Shown here: in pieces, positions 21,477-31,007 of the stretch
How positions within the stretch are numbered: position 1 is the stretch's first letter
Layout: each line of letters begins with the position of its first letter
Assembly: GCF_051124815.1 (NCBI RefSeq)
Contig: NZ_CP118485.1
Location: 1,364,001 to 1,428,000 of the forward strand
DNA: 64,000 nucleotides
From: Azospirillum sp051124815
GTDB lineage: Bacteria; Pseudomonadota; Alphaproteobacteria; Azospirillales; Azospirillaceae
Direction: 5' to 3'
Made by a program: the position numbers and the translations under genes
The notes under the pieces: generated by a model
Seen by the model: only the letters and a program-made list of their open reading frames with translations
Databases searched by the model: none
Told to the model about the DNA's origin: nothing

Positions 21477-21779
21477 TCAGGAGCGAGGCGCATCCTCGCG
21501 GCCGGCGGCAAAGATGCCTTCCTCGACCCGGCACGCCTCGTCGATGATCGTCTGGTACAGGGTGGCCATAAAGTCCGGATCCAGGCCGTACGCCAGCCCC
21601 GCCTCGGCCGCCCGTTGCTTCACCGCTTCGACGCGGTCGGGCAGCACGGCCGGCAGGTTCTCCGCCATCTTCACCGCTGCGACGCGGTGGACGACGGACA
21701 GGCGCTTGCCCAGCAACGCGACGAGTTCGTCGTCGATGGCGTCGATTTCGGCGCGGAGCGGGGCAAGGCTTTTCGACAT
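21477..21779 (-). CDS. Chorismate mutase (AroQ type) within the pdh operon
   Basis: A 100-residue all-helical AroQ-fold protein. The typical first helix is RAEIDAIDDELVALLGKRLSV, with the conserved Arg, Asp and Arg of the active site. Next come a Lys-containing second helix (RVAAVKMAEN) and a third helix with the conserved Glu-Gln region (TLYQTIIDEACRVEE). It should convert chorismate to prephenate, or possibly act as an isochorismate-pyruvate lyase, which shares this fold and makes pyruvate. It sits between pdhC and lpd, with gaps of 20 and about 0-15 bases, so it is cotranscribed with pyruvate dehydrogenase. Confidence 0.88.
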   Translation of the reverse strand: MSKSLAPLRAEIDAIDDELVALLGKRLSVVHRVAAVKMAENLPAVLPDRVEAVKQRAAEAGLAYGLDPDFMATLYQTIIDEACRVEEGIFAAGREDAPRS

Positions 21780-21799
21780 GGAACCGGATCCTCAAACCG

Positions 21800-23140
21800 T
21801 CAGAGCAGCATCGAGAGCGGATCCTCGAGCAGCTTCTTCACCGCCGCAAGGAATTCCGCACCGACGGCGCCATCGGCGACGCGGTGGTCGAAGGTGCCGG
21901 TCAGGCTCATCACCGTGGCGATGGCCAGCGCGCCGTCCTTCACCACCGGGCGCTGCTCGCTGGCGCCGACCGCCAGGATGCAGGCCTGCGGCGGGTTGAT
22001 GATCGCCTGGAACTGCTTGATCCCCATCATGCCCAGGTTGGAGATGGAGATCGTGCCGCCCTGATACTCTTCCGGCTTCAGCGCGTTGTCGCGCGCCTTC
22101 TTGGCCAGCGCCTTCATCTCGTTGGAGATGTCGGCCAGACCCTTGGTTTCCGCCTTCTTGACGATCGGGGTGATCAGCCCGGTCGGGGTGGCGACGGCCA
22201 CCGACACGTCGGCGTGCTGATACTGCAGCATCGCCTCGTCGGTCCAGGACGCGTTGATCGCCGGAACCTTCTTCAGCGCCAGCGCCACGGCGCGGATGAT
22301 GAAGTCGTTCACCGACAGCTTGTAGGCGTCGGACCGGCCGTTCAGCTCGGCACGGACCTTCATCAGCGCGTCGATCTCGACATCCACCGTCAGGAAATAG
22401 TCGGGAACCGTGCGCTTCACCTCGCCCAGACGCTTGGCGATGGTCTTGCGCATGCCGCTGTTCGGCACGGCGGTGTAGGCCATGCCCAGCTTGTCGGCTA
22501 GCGACTTGGCATCCACACCCTCGACCTTGGCCGGGGCCGGGGCAGCCGCGGGTGCCGGAGCGGCGGTGGCCGGAGCCGGGGCAGCGGCGGGAGCGGCAGC
22601 GGCCTTGGCCGGACCGGCGGCCTTGGCGGCCTCCACGTCGGCCTTGACGATGCGGCCGTGCGGGCCGGTGCCCTTCACGGACTTCAGGTCGACGCCGGCC
22701 TGTTCGGCGATGCGGCGCGCCAGCGGGCTGGCGAACACGCGCTCGCCGGAAGCCGCCGTGGCCGGGGCCGCGGCGGGAGCCGGAGCCGGAGCAGCGGCGG
22801 CCGGGGCTGCCGTCGGCGCCGGAGCAGCGGCCGGAGCGGCGGCAGCAGGCGCCGGGGCGGGCGCGGAGCCGGCCGAGGCCAGCGCGCTCTCGTCCTCGCC
22901 CTCTTCCAGCAGGATGGCGATGGGGGTGTTCACCGCCACGCCCTGGCTGCCAGCCGGGATCAGGATCTTGCCGATGCGGCCTTCATCGACCGCTTCGACT
23001 TCCATGGTGGCCTTGTCGGTTTCAATCTCGGCGAGAACGTCGCCGGACTTCACCGTGTCGCCTTCCTTCTTCAGCCACTTGGCGAGGTTGCCCTCGGTCA
23101 TCGTGGGCGAGAGGGCGGGCATCAGAATCTGAACGGTCAT
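21800..23140 (-). CDS. pdhC: Dihydrolipoamide acetyltransferase (PDH E2)
   Basis: A 446-residue E2 core subunit of pyruvate dehydrogenase. One lipoyl domain (1-80) carries the lipoylated Lys in EIETDKATMEVEA. A long Ala/Pro linker (about 95-135) follows, then the E3/E1-binding domain (SPLARRIAEQAGVDLKSVKG, about 145-180), a second Ala/Pro linker, and the catalytic domain from about 225. The catalytic domain ends with the active-site motif FDHRVADGA (H-x3-D-G). The lipoyl coding region is a near copy of that in pdhB. The operon order is pdhA-pdhB-pdhC-chorismate mutase-lpd. Confidence 0.98.
   Translation of the reverse strand: MTVQILMPALSPTMTEGNLAKWLKKEGDTVKSGDVLAEIETDKATMEVEAVDEGRIGKILIPAGSQGVAVNTPIAILLEEGEDESALASAGSAPAPAPAAAAPAAAPAPTAAPAAAAPAPAPAAAPATAASGERVFASPLARRIAEQAGVDLKSVKGTGPHGRIVKADVEAAKAAGPAKAAAAPAAAPAPATAAPAPAAAPAPAKVEGVDAKSLADKLGMAYTAVPNSGMRKTIAKRLGEVKRTVPDYFLTVDVEIDALMKVRAELNGRSDAYKLSVNDFIIRAVALALKKVPAINASWTDEAMLQYQHADVSVAVATPTGLITPIVKKAETKGLADISNEMKALAKKARDNALKPEEYQGGTISISNLGMMGIKQFQAIINPPQACILAVGASEQRPVVKDGALAIATVMSLTGTFDHRVADGAVGAEFLAAVKKLLEDPLSMLL
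22881..23140. repeat. Direct repeat of lipoyl-domain coding DNA, copy 1 (pdhC)
   Basis: The 260 bases at 22881-23140 (5' end of pdhC) align without gaps to 24292-24551 (5' end of pdhB). They include blocks of more than 50 identical bases and run up to both start codons. This is a coding direct repeat: both subunits begin with nearly the same lipoyl domain. The identity at DNA level, including third codon positions, suggests recent duplication or continuing gene conversion. Confidence 0.8.
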
Positions 23141-23156
23141 CCTATCAGCCCTCCTC

Positions 23157-24551
<1,395 letters not shown>

Positions 24552-24672
24552 TCCTCAACCTCCGGCGGCGCGGGGAACCTGGGTGCCGCTCCCATCTTCT
24601 GGGGGCAACCCGTTCCTGTCGGCACCGCTCCTGCTTTTCGTTGACGTCAGGACCAGACGGTGGATTCGACGA

Positions 24673-25692
24673 TCAGGTCTCGACCAGGATGTCGGTCCAC
24701 AGCTCCGACGGATCGGGCTCGGGGCTCTGCTGCGCGAACTCGGCCGATTCGGTGACGATCGCCTTCACCGCGCGATCGATCTCCTTCAGCTTGTCCTCGT
24801 CGGCATGGCCGCCGGCCAGCAGCTTCGACTTCAGCTGGTCGATCGGATCGGATTCCGACCGCATCTTCTCGACCTCCTCCTTCGTCCGGTACTTGGCCGG
24901 ATCGGACATGGAGTGGCCGCGGTAGCGGTAGGTCTTCATCTCCAGGATGACCGGGCCGTTGCCTTCGCGGATGTAGTTCACCCACTTGTCGGCGGCTTCC
25001 TTCACCTCGAGAACGTCCATCCCGTTGACCTGATAGCCGGGGATGCCGTAGGCGGCGCCGCGCTGATGCAGCTCGCCGGCCGAGGCGCGCTCCTGCGAGG
25101 TGCCCATGGCGTACTTGTTGTTCTCGATGACGAAGAGCACCGGCAGCTTCCACAGCGCCGCCATGTTGAAGCTCTCATACACCTGGCCCTGGTTGATGGC
25201 GCCGTCGCCGCAATAGACCGCGGAGACACCACCGTCATTCAGGTACTTGTGCGAGAAGGCCAGACCGGTGCCGAGCGGAACCTGGCCGCCGACGATGCCG
25301 TGGCCGCCGTAGAAGTTCTTCTCGCGGCTGAACATGTGCATCGAGCCGCCCTTGCCCTTGGAGTAGCCTCCAATGCGGCCGGTCAGCTCGGCCATCACGC
25401 CCTTGGCTTCCATGCCGCAGGCCAGCATGTGGCCGTGGTCGCGGTAGCTGGTGATGACGTCGTCGCCCTCTTTCAGGGCCGCCTGCACGCCGACCACGAC
25501 GGCTTCCTGGCCGATGTAGAGATGGCAGAAGCCGCCGATCAGGCCCATGCCGTACAGCTGGCCCGCCTTCTCTTCGAAGCGGCGGATCAGCAGCATCTCG
25601 CGGTAGTAATGAAGAAGCTCTTCGGAAGAGACGGCTTGAGCGGGCGCGGTGTCGGTCTGCGCCTTGGTGGAACGGCGTCGGGACGCGGCCAT
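24673..25692 (-). CDS. pdhA: Pyruvate dehydrogenase E1 alpha subunit
   Basis: A 339-residue E1-alpha. The ATG at 25692 has a strong GGGGAGGA ribosome site; a longer reading from 25824 begins in the promoter region. The thiamine-diphosphate motif runs from GDGAINQGQVYESFNMA to ENN. The phosphorylation-loop equivalent is YRYRGHSMSDPAKYRTKEEV. The N-terminus has YREMLLIRRFEEKAGQLYGM. It is the first gene of the pdh operon. The 195 bases upstream carry a candidate operator-like palindrome. Confidence 0.97.
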   Translation of the reverse strand: MAASRRRSTKAQTDTAPAQAVSSEELLHYYREMLLIRRFEEKAGQLYGMGLIGGFCHLYIGQEAVVVGVQAALKEGDDVITSYRDHGHMLACGMEAKGVMAELTGRIGGYSKGKGGSMHMFSREKNFYGGHGIVGGQVPLGTGLAFSHKYLNDGGVSAVYCGDGAINQGQVYESFNMAALWKLPVLFVIENNKYAMGTSQERASAGELHQRGAAYGIPGYQVNGMDVLEVKEAADKWVNYIREGNGPVILEMKTYRYRGHSMSDPAKYRTKEEVEKMRSESDPIDQLKSKLLAGGHADEDKLKEIDRAVKAIVTESAEFAQQSPEPDPSELWTDILVET

Positions 25693-25850
25693 GATTCCTC
25701 CCCAGGGTTCAAGCGGCAAAGGTCTTTTACAACACCCCTTGCCGCCGCGCGTTGCGGGCATGCGAGAGCCCGCACCGGAAGCGAATATGGCGCGCACACT
25801 ACACGAGCTTCTGGGTCTGCGCAAACGTCTGTTTTTGCAGCGCTATTTCA

Positions 25851-25873
25851 GATTAACCGCGATTCGGTTAATC
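25851..25873. promoter_or_regulatory. Perfect 9-bp inverted repeat upstream of pdhA
   Basis: Arms gattaaccg (25851-25859) and cggttaatc (25865-25873) are exact complements around a 5-base spacer. The repeat lies 14 bases past the ftsB stop and about 160 bases before the pdhA start, on an AT-richer background. It could be a regulator operator for the pdh operon or a weak hairpin ending ftsB transcription; no U-tract follows on the minus strand. Confidence 0.5.
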
Positions 25874-25886
25874 GGCTGATATCCCC

Positions 25887-26258
25887 TTACTTCTGCGTGG
25901 CCGCACCCTCGGGATCAGCCAGTTTGGGCAGCTTGACGATGACGTCGCGCGGGTTGGCGAAATTCAGCATCAGCCGCGCCCGCTCCTCCAGCATGTCGCG
26001 GTCAAGGCCGTCGCCGCGCAGCAGCTGGGCGCGCCGTTCCATATCCTCCCGCTCGGTGCGGAGTTGGTTGAGCACATCCTCCGCCTGGGCGATTTCCCCC
26101 TGAATCTGCTTCATCGCCACCAGCCCGCGATCGCCATGGATCGCGTAATAGGCGAAGTAGGCGACCACGCAGGCGCACAGCGCCGGCATGATTGCTTGGC
26201 GGATCGCGCTTTTGGCGGCGCGGGCGAGCGTGTCGGTGAGGTCGGCGATCATCGTCAT
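25887..26258 (-). CDS. ftsB: Septum formation initiator FtsB/DivIC-like
   Basis: A 123-residue bitopic membrane protein. The N-terminal cytoplasmic part is followed by one membrane segment (about 24-42, IMPALCACVVAYFAYYAIHG). A periplasmic coiled coil (KQIQGEIAQAEDVLNQLRTE) follows, then the conserved DMLEERARLMLNFANP. FtsB joins FtsL and FtsQ to activate septal peptidoglycan synthesis. It lies directly upstream of the pdh operon on the same strand, the usual alphaproteobacterial position between eno and pdhA. Confidence 0.92.
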   Translation of the reverse strand: MTMIADLTDTLARAAKSAIRQAIMPALCACVVAYFAYYAIHGDRGLVAMKQIQGEIAQAEDVLNQLRTEREDMERRAQLLRGDGLDRDMLEERARLMLNFANPRDVIVKLPKLADPEGAATQK

Positions 26259-26438
26259 GGTGGCACGATGGAATCACAGCGGCTTTCCACCGGTCAAACG
26301 AAAAAGATGGAACAGCCAAGTCGCAAAAGGTTCGTGATCTTTGCGCAACCCAGTAATGGGTATCCGTCACGCCCAAGCCACAAGTCGACAGGATGTTCCG
26401 GTAAAGTTCTCATCAGTCATAGGCTGAACGCGGGAGGA

Positions 26439-27560
26439 TCACACGTCCACCACCCGCCTCCGCCGGTCCGATGCCTCGCCGCTGCTGTCCGGCTCGAACG
26501 CGATGCCCTTGACCAGCGCCACCACCGGGCGGCCGGGCGCCAGTTCCAGTTCACGCACGGCCGCCCGCGTGATGCGCGCGATCAGGAACGACCCACCCAC
26601 TGCCAGCCGAACGTCGGACGAGGACGGTCCCGCCTCCGCCACCTCCGCCACGGTGGCAGTCAGTGCGTTGCGCAGGCTGACGCCGCTCGGCGGCTGCAAT
26701 GCAATGATGACGTCGCGGGCGTGGATGTGCAGCCGCACCGCCGCGCCGGGCGGGCGGTCGATCTGCGGCACCGTCAGGCGTCCGCCATCGAAGCCCAGCA
26801 CCGACAGCCCATCCTCCGGAACATGGCGCTCGACGGTCAGGTCCAGCACCGCGCCGGCATCCTGCGCGCCGGTCACTGCCGACAGGTCGAGCCGGCCCAT
26901 CACCGTACCGACCGGCCCCGCCGCGCGCACCCTGCCCTCCGCGATCAGCACCATTGTCGTGGCGAGCCGCACCACCTCGTCCAGCGCGTGGCTGACCAGG
27001 ACGATGGGAATGTTCATCTCGTCGCGCAGCCGCTCGATGTACGGCATGATCTCCGCCTTGCGGGCGGCGTCGAGCGAGGCCATCGGCTCGTCCATCAGCA
27101 GCAGGCGCGGTTGCGCCAGCAGGGCCCGGCCGAAGGCGACCCGCTGCTTCTCGCCACCCGACAGGCCGCGCGGCCGGCGGTCCAGCAGATGGCCCAGCCC
27201 CAGCAGTTCCACCACCGGATCGAACGCAATGCGCCGCTCCCCGGCGGGCACACGGCGCAGCCCGTATTCCAGGTTGCTGCGCACGGTCATGTGCGGGAAC
27301 AGCCGCGATTCCTGAAAGACATAGCCGATGCGCCGCTTTTCCACCGGCACGTCGATGCGCCGGGCGCTGTCGAAGAACACGGTGTCGCCGATGCGGATAT
27401 GCCCGGCATCGGGTCGCCTCAGCCCGGCAATCGCATTGATGACCGACGTCTTGCCGGAGCCCGAGCGGCCGAACAGCGCCGTCACGCCGCGTTCCTCCGC
27501 GGTGAAGGCGATGTCGAGCGTGAAGGCCCCAAGCGTCTGGCGGATGTGCAGGTCCAGCAT
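26439..27560 (-). CDS. modC: Molybdate ABC transporter ATP-binding protein
   Basis: A 373-residue ATPase. The nucleotide-binding domain (1-235) has Walker A GRSGSGKTS, signature LSGGEKQRV, Walker B LLLMDEPMASLD and H-loop SHALDEV. The C-terminal half (about 295-365) is a TOBE/Mop domain that binds molybdate and can trans-inhibit transport. The length matches E. coli ModC. It follows modB with a 2-base gap. The order modA-modB-modC is standard. Confidence 0.96.
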   Translation of the reverse strand: MLDLHIRQTLGAFTLDIAFTAEERGVTALFGRSGSGKTSVINAIAGLRRPDAGHIRIGDTVFFDSARRIDVPVEKRRIGYVFQESRLFPHMTVRSNLEYGLRRVPAGERRIAFDPVVELLGLGHLLDRRPRGLSGGEKQRVAFGRALLAQPRLLLMDEPMASLDAARKAEIMPYIERLRDEMNIPIVLVSHALDEVVRLATTMVLIAEGRVRAAGPVGTVMGRLDLSAVTGAQDAGAVLDLTVERHVPEDGLSVLGFDGGRLTVPQIDRPPGAAVRLHIHARDVIIALQPPSGVSLRNALTATVAEVAEAGPSSSDVRLAVGGSFLIARITRAAVRELELAPGRPVVALVKGIAFEPDSSGEASDRRRRVVDV

Positions 27561-27562
27561 GA

Positions 27563-28258
27563 TCAGACCTGCCCGATCAGGCGGCGAACCCGGTTCGCCA
27601 GGAATTCCGACAGCATCAGCGCCAGCAGCGCCACCCCGAAAGAGATCGCCGCCAGCCGCGCCGCCACCGCATCGCCCCCCGGTTCCTGCGTCGCGGCATA
27701 GATCGCCAGCGGCAGCGTCTGCGTCTTGCCGGGGATGTTGGAGACGAAGGTGATGACCGCCCCGAATTCGCCCATCGCGGCGGCGAAGGCGACGATGGCA
27801 CCGGACAGCAGGCCCGGCGCCATCAGCGGCAGCAGGATTGTGAAGAAGCGGTCGACCGGCCCGGCGCCCAGCGTGCGCGCCGCCGCCTCCAGCCCGCCGT
27901 CGATGGCCTCCACCGACAGGCGGATCGCCCGCACCATCAGCGGGAAGGAGGTCACTGCCACCGCCAGCGACGCGCCTTCCGCCGTGAAGATCAGCTTGAT
28001 GCCGAAGGTCTGGTACAGCCAGCCGCCGACCACCCCCTTGGTGCCCATCGTCACCAGCAGGATATAGCCGGTGACCACGGGCGGCAGGACCAGCGGCAGA
28101 TGGACCAGCCCATCGACCAGCGTCTTGCCCGGGAAGGAATAACGGCCGAGCACCCAGGCGGCGAGCACGGCCACCGGCAATCCCAACGCGATGGCGACGC
28201 CCGCGACACGCAGGCTCAGCAGCAACGCGGTGGTTTCCATCGGCGTCAGGAGTTCCAT
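27563..28258 (-). CDS. modB: Molybdate ABC transporter permease
   Basis: A 231-residue inner-membrane permease with about five to six membrane segments. The ABC-contact EAA loop is LEAAARTLGAGPVDRFFTILLP. Molybdate-specific context features include GEFGAVITFVSNIPGKTQTL, well conserved in ModB. It forms a homodimer with ModC. It starts 10 bases after modA on the same strand. Confidence 0.96.
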   Translation of the reverse strand: MELLTPMETTALLLSLRVAGVAIALGLPVAVLAAWVLGRYSFPGKTLVDGLVHLPLVLPPVVTGYILLVTMGTKGVVGGWLYQTFGIKLIFTAEGASLAVAVTSFPLMVRAIRLSVEAIDGGLEAAARTLGAGPVDRFFTILLPLMAPGLLSGAIVAFAAAMGEFGAVITFVSNIPGKTQTLPLAIYAATQEPGGDAVAARLAAISFGVALLALMLSEFLANRVRRLIGQV

Positions 28259-28268
28259 GCGGCAGAGC

Positions 28269-29078
28269 TTACGGTGCCTTGGGGGCCGGAACGAAGCCGA
28301 ATTCCTTCCACACCGCCATGCCGTCCGGCGATTTCATGTAGTCGAGGAAGGCGGACGCGGCCGTGTTCCTCGACGCCGCCACCAGGGCCGCCGGATAGGT
28401 GATCGCCGGATAGCTGTCCTGCGGGAAGGCGGCAGCGACCTCCACCCCCGGATCAATGGCGGCATCGGTGCGATAGACGATGCCCAGCGGCACCTCGCCG
28501 CGGCTGACCAGCACCAATGCGGCGCGCACACTCTCGGCCCGCGCCAGCTTCGGTTCGACCGCCGTCCATTGGCCCAGCGACTCCAGCGCCGCCTTGGCGT
28601 ACTTCCCGACCGGAACGTTCGACGGGTCGCCGGTGGCGAGCCGCCCGTCGCCCAACTGGTCCGCCAGCTTGCCGCCCTTGGACAGGTCCGGCTTCAGGGT
28701 CGAGCCCTTCGGCACCACCACCACCAGCTCGTTGCCCAGCAGGTTCACCCGGCTGTCCGTCTTGATGAGATCGCGCTTCTGCAGATAGTTCATCCAGTCG
28801 AGATCGGCCGAGATGAAGATGTCGGCCGGGGCGCCATTCTCGATCTGCTTGGCCATCGCCGACGAAGCGGCGAAGGAGGAGGTCACGGCGGTCCCGGTCT
28901 TCGCCTTGAACTGCGCCGCCAGCTTTTCCACCGCGTTCTTGGTCGAGGCAGCCGCCAGGACCAGTACGTCCTGCGCCATCGCCGCCGGTGCCGCGACCGT
29001 CAGGCCGACGCCCAGCACGAGTGCCGAAACGGCCGCCGTGAAACCGCGGCGCCCGAACTTCCCTTTCACACCGACCAT
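28269..29078 (-). CDS. modA: Molybdate ABC transporter substrate-binding protein
   Basis: A 269-residue periplasmic binding protein. The ATG at 29078 has a perfect AGGAGGT ribosome site; an upstream reading from 29108 lacks one. The signal peptide ends near AAPAAMAQD. The oxyanion-binding loops typical of ModA are visible: AAASTKNAVEKL with the ligand Ser, and SFAASSAMAKQIENGAPADIF. It is the first gene of modABC and has a Mo-box-like sequence 29-52 bases upstream. Confidence 0.95.
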   Translation of the reverse strand: MVGVKGKFGRRGFTAAVSALVLGVGLTVAAPAAMAQDVLVLAAASTKNAVEKLAAQFKAKTGTAVTSSFAASSAMAKQIENGAPADIFISADLDWMNYLQKRDLIKTDSRVNLLGNELVVVVPKGSTLKPDLSKGGKLADQLGDGRLATGDPSNVPVGKYAKAALESLGQWTAVEPKLARAESVRAALVLVSRGEVPLGIVYRTDAAIDPGVEVAAAFPQDSYPAITYPAALVAASRNTAASAFLDYMKSPDGMAVWKEFGFVPAPKAP

Positions 29079-29106
29079 CGCGACCTCCTGCCGAATTCGA
29101 CGCTTC

Positions 29107-29130
29107 ACCTATATTCCAACGGATACAACG
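29107..29130 (-). promoter_or_regulatory. Candidate ModE-binding Mo-box upstream of modA
   Basis: Read on the minus strand, cgttgtat-N8-atataggt matches the E. coli-type ModE box (CGTTATAT-N8-ATATAACG) at 12 of 16 positions, including the exact 8-base spacer. It sits 29 bases upstream of the modA start, where ModE-molybdate would block transcription. No modE gene lies in the window. Confidence 0.6.
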
Positions 29131-29283
29131 CTTCGCGGTTGCGGTAAAGCGTAAACGGTGCAATCCGCACCATGGAGGCATGGCCGCCATCCACATCATG
29201 TCATGACTTGCATCGTAGCCCCGTGATAGGAAGTGCGGCGAATCAGCCCCTCTTCATCTCTCACCCTGCCCCAGGAAAGCCCC

Positions 29284-29937
29284 ATGCGCGCCGTGAAGAT
29301 TTCCCCCTCGATTCTCTCCGCCGATTTCGCCCGGCTGGGCGAGGAGGTCCGCGCGGTCGACGACGCCGGCGCCGACTACATCCACATCGACGTGATGGAC
29401 GGCCATTTCGTGCCGAACCTCACCATCGGGCCGGGCGTGGTGAAGGCGCTGCGTCCGCACTCCGCCAAGGTCTTCGACGTCCACCTGATGATCTCGCCGG
29501 TGGATCTGTTCATTCCCGACTTCGCCAAGGCCGGCGCCGACATCATCACCGTCCATCCGGAGGCCGGCCCGCACCTGTACCGCACCATCCAACTGATCAA
29601 GTCGCTGGGCAAGAAGGCCGGCGTCTCGCTGAACCCGGCAACCCCGGTGGACGCGATCCAGCATGTGCTGGAGGATATCGACCTCGTGCTGGTGATGACG
29701 GTGAACCCCGGCTTCGGCGGCCAGAGCTTCATCAAGAGCCAGCTTCCGAAGATCCGCGACCTGCGCGCCCGCATCGACGCGCTCGGCAAGCAGATCGACC
29801 TTGAGGTGGACGGCGGCATCAACCCGGAAACCGCCCGTCTGGCGATCGAGGCCGGCGCCGACGTGCTGGTGGCCGGCACCGCCACCTTCACCGGTGGCCC
29901 GGACCAGTATGCCGCCAACATCCGCGCGCTGCGTTGA
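29284..29937 (+). CDS. rpe: Ribulose-phosphate 3-epimerase
   Basis: A 217-residue TIM-barrel enzyme interconverting ribulose-5-phosphate and xylulose-5-phosphate in the pentose phosphate and Calvin pathways. Active-site residues are visible: the first Asp with the metal ligands in HIDVMDGHFVPNLTIG, VHLMI, MTVNPGFGGQSF, and the second Asp in EVDGGINPETA. The ATG at 29284 is preceded by aggaaag, and a longer reading from 29233 is not conserved. It is monocistronic and divergent from modA, and ends at a strong hairpin. Confidence 0.97.
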   Translation: MRAVKISPSILSADFARLGEEVRAVDDAGADYIHIDVMDGHFVPNLTIGPGVVKALRPHSAKVFDVHLMISPVDLFIPDFAKAGADIITVHPEAGPHLYRTIQLIKSLGKKAGVSLNPATPVDAIQHVLEDIDLVLVMTVNPGFGGQSFIKSQLPKIRDLRARIDALGKQIDLEVDGGINPETARLAIEAGADVLVAGTATFTGGPDQYAANIRALR

Positions 29938-29960
29938 GCGATAAGCCCCAGTAAAACGCC

Positions 29961-30005
29961 AGCGGCCCCGCAGCGCCCTCCGGAGGGTGGCGATGCGGGG
30001 CCGCT
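29961..30005. terminator. Strong bidirectional hairpin after rpe
   Basis: The arms agcggccccgca (29961-29972) and tgcggggccgct (29994-30005) form a perfect 12-bp stem, with an inner palindrome ccctccggaggg in the loop. It lies between convergent rpe and the Ser/Gly/Tyr-rich gene. The plus side is followed by tcgtttc and the minus side by ggcgttttac, so it can end both transcripts. Confidence 0.75.
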
Positions 30006-30048
30006 TCGTTTCAGGCCGATCGGTTACCGAACGGCCGGCAGGCTTTCG

Positions 30049-30495
30049 TCAGCGTGTCGGCGGCGTATAGGGCGCACCGCCGTTCAGGCCGCGCGTGCTG
30101 TTGTTGCCTTCCGTCTGGGAACCGGTGCCGGAATAGCTCGACCCGGAATAGCTGGAACCCGAATTGCTGTAGCCGTAGGTCCCGGTGTTCGAGCCGTAGG
30201 TCCCGGTGCTGGACCCCGAATAGCCGCCGGCCGGCATCCGGTTTTCCATCCGCTGCTGTTCGGCCAGTTGGCGCTCGCCGATGCTCTCGCCCAACACCAC
30301 GACCTTGCCGCCCTGCGCCGTGTCGGTCACCGGCAGGCCGCGCGCCGGCGCGGAGAGCGGCGGAACGCCGGTGGTCGTACCCATCGTATAGCTGGAGCCG
30401 GCCTGCGGCGTCGTCGCGGAACCGGCCACCTGAGCCATCGCGCCGGTCGACAGCAGAACGGCACCCACAGCGGTGAAAATGAAGGTCTTGTTCAT
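30049..30495 (-). CDS. Exported Ser/Gly/Tyr-rich low-complexity protein
   Basis: A 148-residue protein from the ATG at 30495 (AGGAGA ribosome site). The signal peptide FIFTAVGAVLLSTGAMA is followed by a mature chain with a short globular segment (GKVVVLGESIGERQLAEQQR). It ends in a repetitive tail of GTYG, SYSG and related units rich in Ser, Gly, Tyr and Thr. I recognise no family. Such Tyr/Gly-rich exported tails occur in envelope and matrix proteins and are likely disordered. A stress-type promoter candidate lies about 65 bases upstream. Confidence 0.75.
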   Translation of the reverse strand: MNKTFIFTAVGAVLLSTGAMAQVAGSATTPQAGSSYTMGTTTGVPPLSAPARGLPVTDTAQGGKVVVLGESIGERQLAEQQRMENRMPAGGYSGSSTGTYGSNTGTYGYSNSGSSYSGSSYSGTGSQTEGNNSTRGLNGGAPYTPPTR

Positions 30496-30559
30496 CACGC
30501 ATCTCCTAAACTTCGTCCGTGGCGGCACCGCAGTGCAGCGCCGGAAACGTGATGCGGAG

Positions 30560-30585
30560 AACATGGCCGGCCCTGGAAAGGTTCC
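30560..30585 (-). promoter_or_regulatory. Candidate EcfG-type general stress promoter
   Basis: On the minus strand GGAAC (30585-30581), a 17-base spacer and TGTT (30563-30560) resemble the alphaproteobacterial EcfG promoter (GGAAC-N16/17-CGTT), with one mismatch in the -10 part. It is about 65 bases upstream of the exported Ser/Gly/Tyr-rich gene. Short motifs like this occur by chance, so confidence is low. Confidence 0.3.
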
Positions 30586-30708
30586 CGGACGGGATTCGGA
30601 TACCCAAAGGCGAGGCACCCTAAAAGATCACGCATCGGCGAGAACCAAATGCGTCCCTGCCCGTTATTGGGCATGGGAAGACGGTCCCGCAACGGAAGGG
30701 AAATCACC

Positions 30709-30966
30709 ATGGGCATTCTCTGGACGATCATCATCGGCTTTCTCGCCGGCATCGTCGCCAAGTTCCTGATGCCGGGTCGCGATCCGGGCGGCTTCATCAT
30801 CACCACCCTGCTGGGCATCGCCGGCGCCTTCGTCGCGACCTATCTGGGCGCCGCAGTCGGCTGGTATCGTCCGGGTGAAGGAGCTGGCTTCATCGGCGCC
30901 ATCGTCGGCGCGATCATCATCCTCGCCATCTACCGCATGATCGCCGGCCGCCGGACGACGGTCTAA
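30709..30966 (+). CDS. GlsB/YeaQ/YmgE-family stress response membrane protein
   Basis: An 85-residue membrane protein of the transglycosylase-associated (GlsB/YeaQ) family, with three hydrophobic segments: GILWTIIIGFLAGIVAKF, GGFIITTLLGIAGAFVATYL and GFIGAIVGAIIILAIYRMI. The MPGRDPGG between the first two segments is the family hallmark. Its function is undefined, but it is commonly induced by stationary phase and osmotic stress. It diverges from the exported Ser/Gly/Tyr-rich gene and ends at a strong terminator. Confidence 0.93.
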   Translation: MGILWTIIIGFLAGIVAKFLMPGRDPGGFIITTLLGIAGAFVATYLGAAVGWYRPGEGAGFIGAIVGAIIILAIYRMIAGRRTTV

Positions 30967-31007
30967 GGGACGGCAGCGGACCAGTTCGGCTTGCTCCAAA
31001 GCCGGAC

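Noticed and set aside
20070..22064. A 664-codon plus-strand frame opposite lpd and chorismate mutase.
   Set aside because: It mirrors codon periodicity of the real genes and shows no family features.
22500..22900. Repetitive pattern in the pdhC linker that could look like a CRISPR or satellite.
   Set aside because: It is Ala/Pro linker coding sequence with imperfect codon repeats; no regular spacers.
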